DNA of 62,819 nucleotides, taken from IMG/VR virus record IMGVR_UViG_3300038549_000020, positions 1 to 62,819 of that record; one strand, written 5' to 3'. The translations under genes and the position numbers were made by a program. This stretch comes from a virus. Below are positions 8,550 to 15,735 of the stretch, piece by piece. Position 1 is the stretch's first letter. Each line of letters begins with the position of its first letter. The notes under the pieces are model-generated. The model made no database searches, was not told the DNA's origin, and worked only from the letters and a program-made list of their open reading frames with translations.

Positions 8550-8740
8550 CGGCGGCCCGGCCGCTGATCGGCGTCCTGATCAGACGGCTGGTCCGGTCGG
8601 ATCATCCACGCCAGCACCAGGCAGGCCCCGGCGGAGGCCAGCGTCCCCGTGCGCCAGCCCCAGCCCCAGGCCGCGGTGACGACCCCGGCGAGGGCGACCA
8701 GCTCCAGGACGGTAGTAAGGGCGGAGCGGAGGCGGGACAC
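8546..8740 (-). CDS. Small membrane protein
   Basis: 64 aa with a hydrophobic stretch from about residue 10 to 46 (LELVALAGVVTAAWGWGW, then LASAGACLVLAWMI), long enough for two membrane helices with a short Arg turn, then a charged Asp/Gln/Arg tail. It is encoded between terminase and portal. Function unknown; the lysis cassette is elsewhere, so a membrane role in packaging or exclusion is only a guess. Confidence 0.55.
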   Translation of the reverse strand: MSRLRSALTTVLELVALAGVVTAAWGWGWRTGTLASAGACLVLAWMIRPDQPSDQDADQRPGRR

Positions 8741-8741
8741 G

Positions 8742-8978
8742 CTATGCTCCGGCGTTCTCTGCTGGATCCGGCGTCGGATCGGGTCTCACGGCAGCCATAC
8801 ACGACACACCGTTGACGACCACGACCTTGATTCCCATCGCCTCCATCGGGGCGAATCCCTGGACCAATGCGTCCATCCACTCGTCGCTCACCATCGGATT
8901 ATTGATGCCGATGACCAGCACGTCACCGGGTCGGACAATGGCGGCCAGGTGGGATGTGGGTACGGCCTGGGTGTTCAC
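8742..8978 (-). CDS. Hypothetical protein between terminase and portal
   Basis: 78 aa, starting MNTQAVPTSHLAAIVRPGDVLVIGINNPMVSDEWMDALVQGF and containing an alternating hydrophobic strand (IKVVVVNGVSCMAAV). Small alpha/beta proteins with RPGDxLVIG are common next to actinophage terminases, without known function. Its ATG overlaps the upstream stop by 4 bases, so it is translationally coupled. Confidence 0.6.
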   Translation of the reverse strand: MNTQAVPTSHLAAIVRPGDVLVIGINNPMVSDEWMDALVQGFAPMEAMGIKVVVVNGVSCMAAVRPDPTPDPAENAGA

Positions 8979-9328
8979 CAGCTCCGCCAGATCGAGTTGT
9001 CCGCATCATGTCCGTTACGGATCGCGGCACAGATGTCCCGATGCTCCTTCAGGGCTTCTGCGCGGGTGATGTTGCGCCACTGCCGTTCATGCCATGGATG
9101 ACCAGGCCGGGAGAAAGTCATCGTCTCGAACATTCCCCAGCTCGGGGAGTCGACGCCGCGAAACACGGTGGATACCTCGACGTCTCCGACCTGGTCAAGG
9201 AGGATACGGCTACGCTCCGGGTCGCTGTGCCACTGGGCCCATGCCATGATGTCCGGCTCTGGTGCTGGGTTGCCGTCGGCGTCCAGGATGTATGTGTACG
9301 CATGGTGCTTGCGATGCTGGTCGATCAT
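8975..9328 (-). CDS. Hypothetical protein following large terminase
   Basis: 117 aa, ATG at 9328 overlapping the terminase stop (ATGA). Rich in His, Trp and Asp (MAWAQWHSDPERSRILLDQVGDVEVSTVFRG, FSRPGHPWHERQWRNITRAEALKEHRDICAAI). No recognised domain; not an HNH nuclease, although HNH genes are common in this position. Likely a conserved late-operon protein of unknown function. Confidence 0.65.
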   Translation of the reverse strand: MIDQHRKHHAYTYILDADGNPAPEPDIMAWAQWHSDPERSRILLDQVGDVEVSTVFRGVDSPSWGMFETMTFSRPGHPWHERQWRNITRAEALKEHRDICAAIRNGHDADNSIWRSW

Positions 9329-10656
9329 CTAATGATCCTTATCCGTGGGCGTGGCTGGAGATCCAGCTCGGCGCAGATGTACCGGGCGGCGTCACAGCCA
9401 TGGTCGTCAATCTTGAGTGGCTGTTCCTTGATCGCCTTGCCTGCGCCAGTGTCCCAGACGTATCCGGGGATCTCCTCGGCCGTGCAGGTGGGTTTCTTCG
9501 CGTCGATCAGCTCGGGGTCCCGCTCGACCAGGGAGTCTCGCAGGATGTACAGCCGGGGTCTGCCGTCGCCAGCGGGGGCGAGGCGTCCCTGCATGACCTG
9601 GATGCCGTCGGTGACGGTCTTCTTCGCCGGTGTGGTGCCCAGGCCCAGCTCACGTTCGAGGACGGCGCGGCCCTCCGCGTCGTGGTCGCAGATGATGGCG
9701 CGCGGTCGCGGTTCGGTCCACCGACCATCCTGGTCTCTGACCTGGGTGAGGGCATGTCTGGCGTGGACGTCGACGGTCCGGCGGGTGTGGTAGATCTCGC
9801 GGTACAGGTAGAGCCTGCCGTCGGGGTCGACGGCCCACCACTGGATGACCATCGGATTGGTGTAGCCGAAGTCGACCGACCAGTACCGGGTCCAGGTCGC
9901 GGGGATGTCGAAGCGGTCGATGAGGTGGGTGGCGGGGTCGTAGGTGTCGAAGATCTGCCCTTCGGCGGAGACCCAGAGGCCGCGCCGCAACCGCTGGTAG
10001 CGGGGGCCGGTGAGGTTGTCGAGTTTGGCGATGTACGCCTGCCCGGCTTCGGTGAGCTTGCCGTCGTCGTCGTACAGAACGGGATTGTCCTCGTGGCGGC
10101 TGTCGAGGATGCGGCACACCCCCCGATCACACCGGGCTTTGAGCCAGTGGGTAGGGGTGTCGGGGTTGGTGTCGGCCATGATCTGCTGAAAGCTGATCTT
10201 GCCATTGCGTAGGCGGGTCGTGATCGCGTCCCAGTCGCCCTCGGTGAGCTCGATCGCCTCCTGCACGTAGGCGATATCGAATTCTGACGACATGATCTTT
10301 GTCGGCTTGTCCATCCCACCGACGTTGATCACACTGCCGTTGCGGTACCGGTAGCCGGGGGATTCCTGGGTCGACCCCCCGTACCATTCCACCTCACCCA
10401 CCAGCTTCGCTTCCGGGATCACGAAGCGGTTCCATGTCACGAGGGCCGTGTTGCCCAGGCTCGCGAGGGTCTTGCGGATGACGATTCCCCGCATGCCCGG
10501 ATTCAGCAGGGCGAGCAGGTGCAGGCGCTCCAGCAGCGCGCGACTCTTGCCGGTGCCGGCCGGGCCGGACAGCAGCATCTCTGGATCACGGCACTCGAAC
10601 GCCTGCCGGCAGGCACCACGGGGAATGAACTGGTGACGGAGGACGGTAGTGGTCAT
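9325..10656 (-). CDS. terL: Terminase large subunit
   Basis: 443 aa packaging motor and nuclease. Walker A is SGPAGTGKS at residues 30-38; the Walker B/catalytic carboxylate segment is FDIAYVQEA at about 126-134. The RNase-H-like nuclease domain shows its aspartates in WSVDFGYTNP (~258-268), AIICDHDAEGR (~320) and DDHGCDAARY near the C-terminus. It cuts concatemeric DNA and drives it into the prohead through the portal. Start ATG 10656 overlaps the stop of the methyltransferase gene, so terS, methyltransferase and terL form one coupled operon. Confidence 0.93.
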   Translation of the reverse strand: MTTTVLRHQFIPRGACRQAFECRDPEMLLSGPAGTGKSRALLERLHLLALLNPGMRGIVIRKTLASLGNTALVTWNRFVIPEAKLVGEVEWYGGSTQESPGYRYRNGSVINVGGMDKPTKIMSSEFDIAYVQEAIELTEGDWDAITTRLRNGKISFQQIMADTNPDTPTHWLKARCDRGVCRILDSRHEDNPVLYDDDGKLTEAGQAYIAKLDNLTGPRYQRLRRGLWVSAEGQIFDTYDPATHLIDRFDIPATWTRYWSVDFGYTNPMVIQWWAVDPDGRLYLYREIYHTRRTVDVHARHALTQVRDQDGRWTEPRPRAIICDHDAEGRAVLERELGLGTTPAKKTVTDGIQVMQGRLAPAGDGRPRLYILRDSLVERDPELIDAKKPTCTAEEIPGYVWDTGAGKAIKEQPLKIDDHGCDAARYICAELDLQPRPRIRIIR

Positions 10657-12074
10657 CAGGCGGTGAAGTCGTGTGGTTCCATGGTGCCGTCGTCAAGCAT
10701 CCTGTCCGGAATGACGCCAATGGCCTCCTGGAGGCGACGACAGATTAGGTCACAGTATGCGGGGCTGATCTCGCATCCGTAGCCGATGCGCTGCTCTTGG
10801 TGTGCCGCTAGGAGGGTTGTTCCTGAGCCTGCGAAGGGGTCGAGTACTGCATCGGTGGGGTCGGTGTACGCACGGATGAACCAGGCCGGCAGTGCGACGG
10901 GGAAGGCCGCTGAGTGTGTTCCGTCGCCCCCGGCCGGGATCTTGATCACATTGCTTGGCCTTGCCAGCCCAGCTCCGTAATTCCTGGCTCCTGCCGGTGC
11001 GTAGCCACCTTCGCGCATGTCCATGTGTGCGTCTGGGCTGTAGCGGAGCACGTCTTCGCTCACGTGCCCGTTGGCGAGCGGGTTGAACCTGATCGGCGCC
11101 GACGCGGCGAAGTGGAAAACGGGCTCCCACGCGTCCTTGAACCGGTTCGGAAAGGAGCCGGGGAACCCGTTGGAGGCGTCAACCCAGCAAAGCTCATCGA
11201 CGAACCGCCATCCCCACCTGCGTACGTGGGCGATCGTCAGGTCTTTGACGTACAGGTGCCGCTGACCGTCCTCGCAATGCTCCTTGATGTTGACGAACCA
11301 TGATCCATCGCTGGCCAGGACTGCTCTGACGTTGGCCTGAATCTCCTCGAACCAGTCGACATAGCCATCCGGCGGTATCGGAGTGAAGCCGCTCGACTCA
11401 TCGTATGTGCGCTGCGACGCGTACGGCGGGCTTGTGAAGGCGAGGTTGACCCTGACCCCATCCATCAGGCGCTCGATCACGTCGAAGTCGCGACAGTCCC
11501 CACAGATGAGCCTGTGGCGTCCGATCCTCCACAAGTCGCCCCGCTTGCTGACTGGATCCGCTGGCGGAGACGGTGGCGCCGCCGGTCCGTCGTCGAGTGC
11601 GGGCGGGAGTTCGGTCACCTCGCCTTCGCCGAGGAGTTCGGCCAGATCGTCATCGCTGAATCCGGTCAGGTGCGCCAGTTCGGCGTCAACCTCGGCGATG
11701 GAACCCACCAGGGCGGCCAGCTCCCCGGCGTCCCATCCGCCGAGTTCGGTGTATCGGTTGTCAGCGACCAGGTATGCGTCCGCCTCGGCGTCCGACCGTG
11801 ACGCCCAGCCGCAGACGACCGGGACCATCCACTCGTCGCCCTGGACCTGGATGCCGGCGGGCGGAGACTGTCCGGACTCCCGTAGCGCCGTGAGCGCCTC
11901 GAGGCGGCCATGCCCGGCGACCAGTCGTCCGGTGCGCTCGTCGAGCAGGGCTGGCTGCGTGAAGCCGAATCGGCCGATGGATCGGCGTACGCCGTCGATG
12001 TCGTGGCGCTTGGGGTTGCTGGTGGCCGAGAGGATGGCCGACAGTGGGCGGTATTCGATGCGTCGGTCGCTCAT
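10656..12074 (-). CDS. ParB-like / DNA methyltransferase fusion
   Basis: 472 aa from ATG 12074, overlapping the terS stop (ATGA). Residues 1-~150 are a ParB/Srx-like nuclease-type domain (PLSAILSATSNPKRHD, LVAGHGRLEAL). Residues ~175-460 are an amino methyltransferase: WRIGRHRLICGDCRD, motif IV TSPPY at 214-218 and AdoMet motif I DPFAGSGTTLLAAH near 425. The TSPPY form suits N4-cytosine or N6-adenine methylation. Between terS and terL it may mark packaging-site DNA or protect the genome from restriction. Confidence 0.88.
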   Translation of the reverse strand: MSDRRIEYRPLSAILSATSNPKRHDIDGVRRSIGRFGFTQPALLDERTGRLVAGHGRLEALTALRESGQSPPAGIQVQGDEWMVPVVCGWASRSDAEADAYLVADNRYTELGGWDAGELAALVGSIAEVDAELAHLTGFSDDDLAELLGEGEVTELPPALDDGPAAPPSPPADPVSKRGDLWRIGRHRLICGDCRDFDVIERLMDGVRVNLAFTSPPYASQRTYDESSGFTPIPPDGYVDWFEEIQANVRAVLASDGSWFVNIKEHCEDGQRHLYVKDLTIAHVRRWGWRFVDELCWVDASNGFPGSFPNRFKDAWEPVFHFAASAPIRFNPLANGHVSEDVLRYSPDAHMDMREGGYAPAGARNYGAGLARPSNVIKIPAGGDGTHSAAFPVALPAWFIRAYTDPTDAVLDPFAGSGTTLLAAHQEQRIGYGCEISPAYCDLICRRLQEAIGVIPDRMLDDGTMEPHDFTA

Positions 12075-12565
12075 CGCAGTTTCTCCATGTCGACGCCGTC
12101 GACGGTGTAGCGGACGGTAACGCCACCACTGATGTCGGTCTTGACGGGTTCGTTGAGGCCGAACAGGAGTGCCCGTTGCCGGCTGATGGCGGTCAGGACC
12201 TTGATGGCCGAGAGGATGGGGCCGTCGTCGACGAGTGGGACGTCTCTTCCTGCGTCGGGATCTGGGATGGTGACGATTTCTCCACTGGAGACGACGTAAT
12301 GACGGCGGGCCATGACGGCGAGGGCGACGCGTTCGAGTCGATCGAGCTTGTCTGACTCGATCATGCGTCGGAGGTCGACGGCTACGGCTGGCCGCTCCGC
12401 GTTGGCCTTCTTGAGCTGCTGGCTGACGGCGGCTTGCGTTATGCCGTAGTGCTCGGCGATCTGTTGCTGTGAGTGACCGTTGACGATCATGCGCATCATT
12501 TCGGCGCGTCGTTCGGCCATAAGCGCACGCTGCCGTGATCTTGACGTTTTGTCCTGATCTGTCAC
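12071..12565 (-). CDS. terS: Terminase small subunit
   Basis: 164 aa from GTG 12565, preferred because AGGCGGGG lies just upstream; an ATG at 12619 has no ribosome site and would read through the TATAAG repeats. Residues ~20-60 are a homeodomain-like HTH (MRMIVNGHSQQQIAEHYGITQAAVSQQLKKAN). The middle is helical (SDKLDRLERVALAVMARRHY) and suits oligomerisation; the C-terminal part may contact TerL. Function is inferred from the HTH and the position before terL. Confidence 0.75.
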   Translation of the reverse strand: MTDQDKTSRSRQRALMAERRAEMMRMIVNGHSQQQIAEHYGITQAAVSQQLKKANAERPAVAVDLRRMIESDKLDRLERVALAVMARRHYVVSSGEIVTIPDPDAGRDVPLVDDGPILSAIKVLTAISRQRALLFGLNEPVKTDISGGVTVRYTVDGVDMEKLR

Positions 12566-12579
12566 GGCACCCCGCCTTA

Positions 12580-12610
12580 TATAAGCGCCCTGTATAAGGC
12601 TGCGTATAAG
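12580..12610. repeat. Three TATAAG repeats upstream of terS
   Basis: TATAAG occurs at 12580-12585, 12593-12598 and 12605-12610 (start-to-start spacing 13 and 12 bases) in the intergenic region at the divergence between terS and the plus-strand genes. Even spacing near one helical turn suggests a protein-binding array, either TerS sites for packaging initiation or an activator site for the late operon. It also supplies AT-rich DNA in a very GC-rich setting. Confidence 0.5.
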
Positions 12611-12758
12611 GTGGATCATAGGCCGTCATGATCGCCAGACGCCACGCCGCGCGTAAGATAATGACGGTTATCCAACGCGATCGGTTACGCTCCGAAACGC
12701 CGGCGGCTACTGTCCGACGACGTGAGCAGGGCCGATCCGGGGCCGTTATGGTGACGGG

Positions 12759-13061
12759 ATGAGTGTCGACAGGTCCGCGCAGTCCAATGATCAGCAGCCC
12801 TACGCCAACGGCACGGTGACTTGGCGGGACGGTGGGCTAACGCCACTCGTGGAGCGCGACTCGACGACACTGCCGACCCTCATGACAGTCGAGCTGCTGC
12901 GAAGCAAGTTTGTGGTGGTTGCCCATGGAGACACGGTTTGCCTTGGCGTAGACAAAAGCGAGTCCCCGGTGCTCTACCGGATCACCGGATGGGATTCGGC
13001 GATGAAGGCGTTCATTCTCCACCCAGTCGCGCATGACGAGGACGAAGCCGCCAGGTTCTGA
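12759..13061 (+). CDS. Hypothetical small protein
   Basis: 100 aa. The C-terminal half (LRSKFVVVAHGDTVCLGVDKSESPVLYRITGWDSAMKAFILHPV) reads like a compact beta domain. TATGGT lies exactly six bases before the ATG, matching the leaderless pattern elsewhere. The last ~225 bases overlap, antisense, the 3' end of the minus-strand gene at 12837-13268; both readings have credible protein sequence. Function unknown. Confidence 0.5.
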   Translation: MSVDRSAQSNDQQPYANGTVTWRDGGLTPLVERDSTTLPTLMTVELLRSKFVVVAHGDTVCLGVDKSESPVLYRITGWDSAMKAFILHPVAHDEDEAARF

Positions 13062-13268
13062 TTCCGACTCGACCCGTGGCGAGCGCACGACCTCGACACA
13101 GCCAAGGCCGCCGACGACCTCCAGGATGTCCGGATCAGCGAACATCTCGACGTAGGCCATCACTGGCTGTCCACCCTGGACGTCGATGACGATCCGCCTC
13201 GTCATCTTGGGATCGACGCCGAGCTTGTCACAGATATCGCGCAATGGGGACAGGGCTTGCTTACTCAT
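12837..13268 (-). CDS. Hypothetical protein, antisense overlap at 3' end
   Basis: 143 aa. The first ~90 residues are convincing (MSKQALSPLRDICDKLGVDP, TRRIVIDVQGGQPVMAYVEMFADPDILEVVGGLGCVEVVRS) and form an alpha/beta pattern. The rest lies antisense to the plus gene at 12759 and is rich in Arg/His, so the true C-terminus is uncertain. The start overlaps the end of another possible small frame ending at 13261. No known family recognised. Confidence 0.6.
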   Translation of the reverse strand: MSKQALSPLRDICDKLGVDPKMTRRIVIDVQGGQPVMAYVEMFADPDILEVVGGLGCVEVVRSPRVESESEPGGFVLVMRDWVENERLHRRIPSGDPVEHRGLAFVYAKANRVSMGNHHKLASQQLDCHEGRQCRRVALHEWR

Positions 13269-13288
13269 CGTGCATGCCTTCCGCTAGG

Positions 13289-13456
13289 TCAAGCGTCCGT
13301 TCCATGTCCCGCACGGGCCACCGTCGCACCAACCACCGCATCCACCAGGCCGAGCGGTGCTGCCTCGGTGAGCGTCTGGTTGACGGTGATGATCCCGAGC
13401 GGTACAGCCGCGTCTCTGCTGGCGACGTCGGGCAGGCTGCACGCATCTCGATCCAT
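13289..13456 (-). CDS. Possible small protein
   Basis: 55 aa (MDRDACSLPDVASRDAAVPLGIITVNQTL, then TEAAPLGLVDAVVGATVARAG). Composition is normal for a protein and better than the other frames in this gap. No clear ribosome site. A frame ending VRDMERTLDLAEGMHDE at 13261 competes for the 3' part. Listed because it fills an otherwise empty stretch. Confidence 0.35.
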   Translation of the reverse strand: MDRDACSLPDVASRDAAVPLGIITVNQTLTEAAPLGLVDAVVGATVARAGHGTDA

Positions 13457-13560
13457 CCGGCCATGATGGCACAGCGGCGTGTGGCGCAAGCCAATCAAGC
13501 CTGACCGTTGGCGCCAGCGCGGACGATGCCAACGCGACTTGCCGCCATGATCCGCCTGTG

Positions 13561-13857
13561 TCAGGGTCGCACGCCGGGCCAATCCCTGCGGGAGAGCCTG
13601 ATCGTGCGGACGATCTTCACCGACCCGTCCGCCTCGCTAACGATCCTTATTCCGCTAGGGCCGGTGGCGTACTCGGTCACGGTTACCGTGTCGCCTGAGG
13701 GAGTGCTTTCGACCTCGACACGGCACACGCGCTTCGGGTCGACGTCGATGCCCCTGAGCCAGTCGCACCAGGAGTCCCGCCGCGAGCAGTGTGGACATGC
13801 GCCGAGTGTAGTGGTGCGGCTTGCGGCGGCATCTCCGAATGTTGGTGGCACCAACAT
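13561..13857 (-). CDS. Small CxxC protein
   Basis: About 98 aa if started at ATG 13857; the frame is open further upstream, so the start is uncertain (13857 lies inside the 21-bp palindrome). It has a zinc-like ACPHCSRRDSWCDW motif followed by a beta-rich part (RVCRVEVESTPSGDTVTVTEYATGPSGIRIVSEADGSVKIVRTIRLS). Function unknown. Confidence 0.55.
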   Translation of the reverse strand: MLVPPTFGDAAASRTTTLGACPHCSRRDSWCDWLRGIDVDPKRVCRVEVESTPSGDTVTVTEYATGPSGIRIVSEADGSVKIVRTIRLSRRDWPGVRP

Positions 13858-13858
13858 T
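13838..13858. promoter_or_regulatory. 21-bp perfect palindrome, probable operator
   Basis: Two 10-base arms (AATGTTGGTG and its complement) around a single central G. It lies between the divergent genes at 13561-13857 (minus) and 13932-14111 (plus), at the predicted start of the minus gene. Size and symmetry are those of a dimeric repressor operator. A TATACT -10-like box for the plus gene lies at 13900-13905. Confidence 0.6.
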
Positions 13859-13931
13859 GACCGCCGCACAATCATCATGCCCACCGATATAACGCGCTGT
13901 ATACTGTCCACTGACAAGGGAGGTGGAGAGG

Positions 13932-14111
13932 ATGGCGAGAGCGCGCAGGCGGCAGTACATGCCAACGCTGACCGTACGTCAGCACCCCTACACCGAGTCA
14001 GTGACGGTCGTGGGATGCTGCGCCCAATGTGGACTGCCAGAGGCCAACCGGGTACACACGGTCGTGTCGGCGTGGGATGTGGCGCAGCTTGCGGCAGGGG
14101 AAGCGGCATAG
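13932..14111 (+). CDS. Small CxxC protein
   Basis: 59 aa from ATG 13932 with GGGAGGTGGAGAGG directly upstream. The sequence has a basic start (MARARRRQYM), a beta segment (LTVRQHPYTESVTVVG) and CCAQCGLPEANRVHTVVSAWD, a zinc-knuckle-like motif. Divergent from the minus gene across the 13838-13858 operator. Function unknown. Confidence 0.65.
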   Translation: MARARRRQYMPTLTVRQHPYTESVTVVGCCAQCGLPEANRVHTVVSAWDVAQLAAGEAA

Positions 14112-14138
14112 GCTCCCAGTGTGCCGTGAAGACAATGG

Positions 14139-14384
14139 TCAGGATGACTGGCGCGTGACGGCGGCCAGGCCGACGGCGCAATCCTTGGCCTCGCGAAGTT
14201 TGCGCAGCGCCACGACCAACTCCGGGTCGTCCGGGAGTGCCTGGAGCAGACCCTCGGCGAGACGGGCGAACTCTGCCGACAGTGCCCGCACCTGCGGGTC
14301 GCGCAGATGCTCGAACTCCATGAACCGCAGGATGCCGGTAACAGACGGGTGGCGGTCGGAGAACTGGGCGAAGAACTTGGTCAC
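14139..14384 (-). CDS. Small helical protein, possible Acb2/Tad1-type hairpin
   Basis: 81 aa from GTG 14384. The core (FEHLRDPQVRALSAEFARLAE, then LLQALPDDPELVVALRKLREAKDCAV) is a helix, a Pro-Asp turn and a second helix. This HL...LP..E...AL.KL.EA.D.AV pattern belongs to a widespread small phage protein group and resembles the helical hairpin of Acb2, which binds cyclic nucleotides and blocks CBASS. The resemblance is pattern-level only. Downstream of the tRNA cluster on the same strand. Confidence 0.65.
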   Translation of the reverse strand: MTKFFAQFSDRHPSVTGILRFMEFEHLRDPQVRALSAEFARLAEGLLQALPDDPELVVALRKLREAKDCAVGLAAVTRQSS

Positions 14385-14619
14385 GATTGCAGCATATCTG
14401 TCAACAATCGGGCCGCGTGACGCCCAGGCCGCACCAGCCCGGGCGTCACGCTCGATACGGATCCGGCCGGCGTCTGCCAGACCCGCACCACCCATCGGTG
14501 GGCGACAGAGCCGGCTCGTCGGGATGCCGGATCCCGCCAGCACAAACGGCCCACACCGATAGTGGCGCCGGGTGCGGCCGGGGCTGACATCCACTCTGAG
14601 CGTCGCCCAAATTGGTATG

Positions 14620-14690
14620 TGTGTCTGGATGGATTCGAACCACCAACCTCCGGCGCGAAGACCGTCGCTCTGCCGTTGAGCTACAGACAT
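14620..14690 (-). tRNA. Irregular tRNA-like gene
   Basis: A 71-base minus-strand sequence with six of seven acceptor pairs (ATGTCTG/CAGACAC), a good D arm (GCTC/GAGC) and a good T arm with TTCGAAT. The anticodon arm does not form a normal 5-bp stem with a 7-base loop; the best fold leaves a 6-base CTTCGC loop. No anticodon can be assigned confidently. It could be a decaying tRNA, a decoy or an edited tRNA. Confidence 0.45.
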
Positions 14691-14712
14691 CGCCAGGTGA
14701 TCAGTCCTGGCG
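14691..14712. other. Inverted repeat next to tRNA-like gene
   Basis: CGCCAGG (14691-14697) and CCTGGCG (14706-14712) form a perfect 7-bp stem around TGATCAGT, immediately before the tRNA-like gene in transcript order. It may be an RNA processing hairpin between the tRNAs. Confidence 0.35.
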
Positions 14713-14754
14713 GAGCGGCTTCGCCAGCGGTGATCAGCCGCAGGTTGCCACCCG

Positions 14755-14854
14755 TGGCTCCGGCGGGATTCGAACCCGCGTCTCCCGATCCTGCTCGGGC
14801 GCCCTACCTCGGACTACCTCGTGCGGCGTGGTGCGTCCTCTGGGCTACGGTGCC
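14755..14854 (-). tRNA. Degenerate, over-long tRNA-like sequence
   Basis: On the minus strand the T arm (GCGGG TTCGAAT CCCGC) is perfect, the acceptor pairs in six of seven positions (GGCACCG/CGGAGCC), and a CCCGA/TCGGG hairpin resembles a class II variable arm. The total of 100 bases is too long, the D and anticodon arms cannot be drawn cleanly, and CGAGGTAG is repeated directly. Probably a tRNA pseudogene or a tRNA with an insertion. Confidence 0.35.
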
Positions 14855-14939
14855 AGCGATGGCCATGTGCTTGTTAGCCCGGCCACCAGGGCTATCGCGT
14901 CCCGCTCCATGCGGTGCTGGGGGCGGATCGGCCGCGTCG

Positions 14940-15013
14940 TGGCGAGGACGGGATTTGAACCCGTGACCTCTGGGTTATGGGCCCAGCGAGCTACCGAGCT
15001 GCTCTACCTCGCG
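14940..15013 (-). tRNA. tRNA-fMet (initiator type, anticodon CAT)
   Basis: 74 bases with all arms intact: acceptor CGCGAGG/CCTCGC, D arm GAGC/GCTC with loop AGCTCGGTA, anticodon stem CTGGG/CCCAG with loop CCCATAA, T arm ACGGG TTCAAAT CCCGT. Initiator hallmarks are present: an unpaired first position (C1 opposite C72; host initiators have C1-A72) and three consecutive G-C pairs (GGG/CCC) next to the anticodon loop. The 3' CCA is not encoded. Closely resembles actinobacterial initiator tRNAs. Confidence 0.88.
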
Positions 15014-15053
15014 TCGCACCGCTCAGCCCCATGTCGCTGAGCGGCGGTGGCCA

Positions 15054-15287
15054 TCATACCGGCGCGGCAGTCTCGGCGAAGAGGTCCAGCTGACCCGACA
15101 CGGTCGGCTCTGGTCGTCGGGGAGCGACAAGCGCCCCGGATCCCGCCACGACAAGCCCGGCCAGCAGGGCATGCCACCGTCCCCCGCAGGGGCATGCGCA
15201 CTGCGCCGTCTCACTGCCCGATGCGGTCAGGCAGCGGGACGAGCATCCCCCTGCGGCGAGGAGCTGGCGGACGGTCAGGTCAGGCAT
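15054..15287 (-). CDS. Small Cys-rich protein ending in a clamp-binding-like motif
   Basis: 77 aa from ATG 15287. Cysteines in GGCSSRCLTASGSETAQCACPCGGRWHALLAG suggest a zinc site. The C-terminus GQLDLFAETAAPV contains QLDLF, the consensus beta-sliding-clamp-binding pentapeptide. The DNA C5 methyltransferase at 18.8 kb also ends with QLDLF. A role at the replication fork is an inference. Confidence 0.65.
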   Translation of the reverse strand: MPDLTVRQLLAAGGCSSRCLTASGSETAQCACPCGGRWHALLAGLVVAGSGALVAPRRPEPTVSGQLDLFAETAAPV

Positions 15288-15291
15288 TCGG

Positions 15292-15504
15292 TCAGTCTCC
15301 ACCGCTTCGGTTCGTCGAGACCCCGGCCGCCGCGAGGTCGACGACGACGAATCCATAGTCGTCGTCCGGCAGTTCGACGGCGACGACGAGCATGCCGTCG
15401 TGTGATCGCACGACTTGCCCCGTGATGTGGACTGTGACCTGTGACCCTGGCGGATACTCGCGGTCGTCGGGCAGGCCGAAGACCGCGTCGAAGGGGTCAG
15501 TCAT
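15292..15504 (-). CDS. Hypothetical small beta-rich protein
   Basis: 70 aa (MTDPFDAVFGLPDDREYPPGS, then VTVHITGQVVRSHDGMLVVAVELPDDDYGFVVVDL). Alternating strands suggest a small beta-barrel. The start overlaps the stop of the upstream HTH gene by 8 bases, so the genes 15706 to 15054 are a coupled operon. Function unknown. Confidence 0.65.
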   Translation of the reverse strand: MTDPFDAVFGLPDDREYPPGSQVTVHITGQVVRSHDGMLVVAVELPDDDYGFVVVDLAAAGVSTNRSGGD

Positions 15505-15706
15505 CGGTGGATTCGGCAGAGTCCTCGCAGATGCGTCTGATCTGCTCTCTCGTCAGACCGGCCGCCTTGACGAGGTCGACCTGACGCACACCACGGAGCT
15601 TGTCCTCGCGGATGAGGTCGACCAGGTTCGCGCGGACCTCCTTGAGCTGAGTCTCCAGGCGGCCTCTGCGAGCCGCGAGTCGAGCGATCTCCGGGTTTGG
15701 TTCCAT
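15497..15706 (-). CDS. Small HTH protein
   Basis: 69 aa. Residues 1-35 are a charged coiled-coil helix (IARLAARRGRLETQLKEVRANLVDLIRE); residues 38-62 are an HTH (GVRQVDLVKAAGLTREQIRRICED). This layout is common in actinophages and probably binds DNA as a dimer. It is divergent from the plus gene at 15772 over a shared promoter with several inverted repeats. Confidence 0.7.
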   Translation of the reverse strand: MEPNPEIARLAARRGRLETQLKEVRANLVDLIREDKLRGVRQVDLVKAAGLTREQIRRICEDSAESTDD

Positions 15707-15735
15707 GCCTCATTGTTGCATACCGTCTAGGCCAC

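Noticed and set aside
8975-9328. HNH endonuclease beside the large terminase
   Set aside because: The His-rich sequence does not show the HNH zinc or metal motif spacing.
14562-15040. Plus-strand open frames across the tRNA cluster (containing GFEPASP- and RTGFEPVTSGL-like words)
   Set aside because: Those words are the well-known false translation of antisense tRNA T arms and acceptor stems, not protein.
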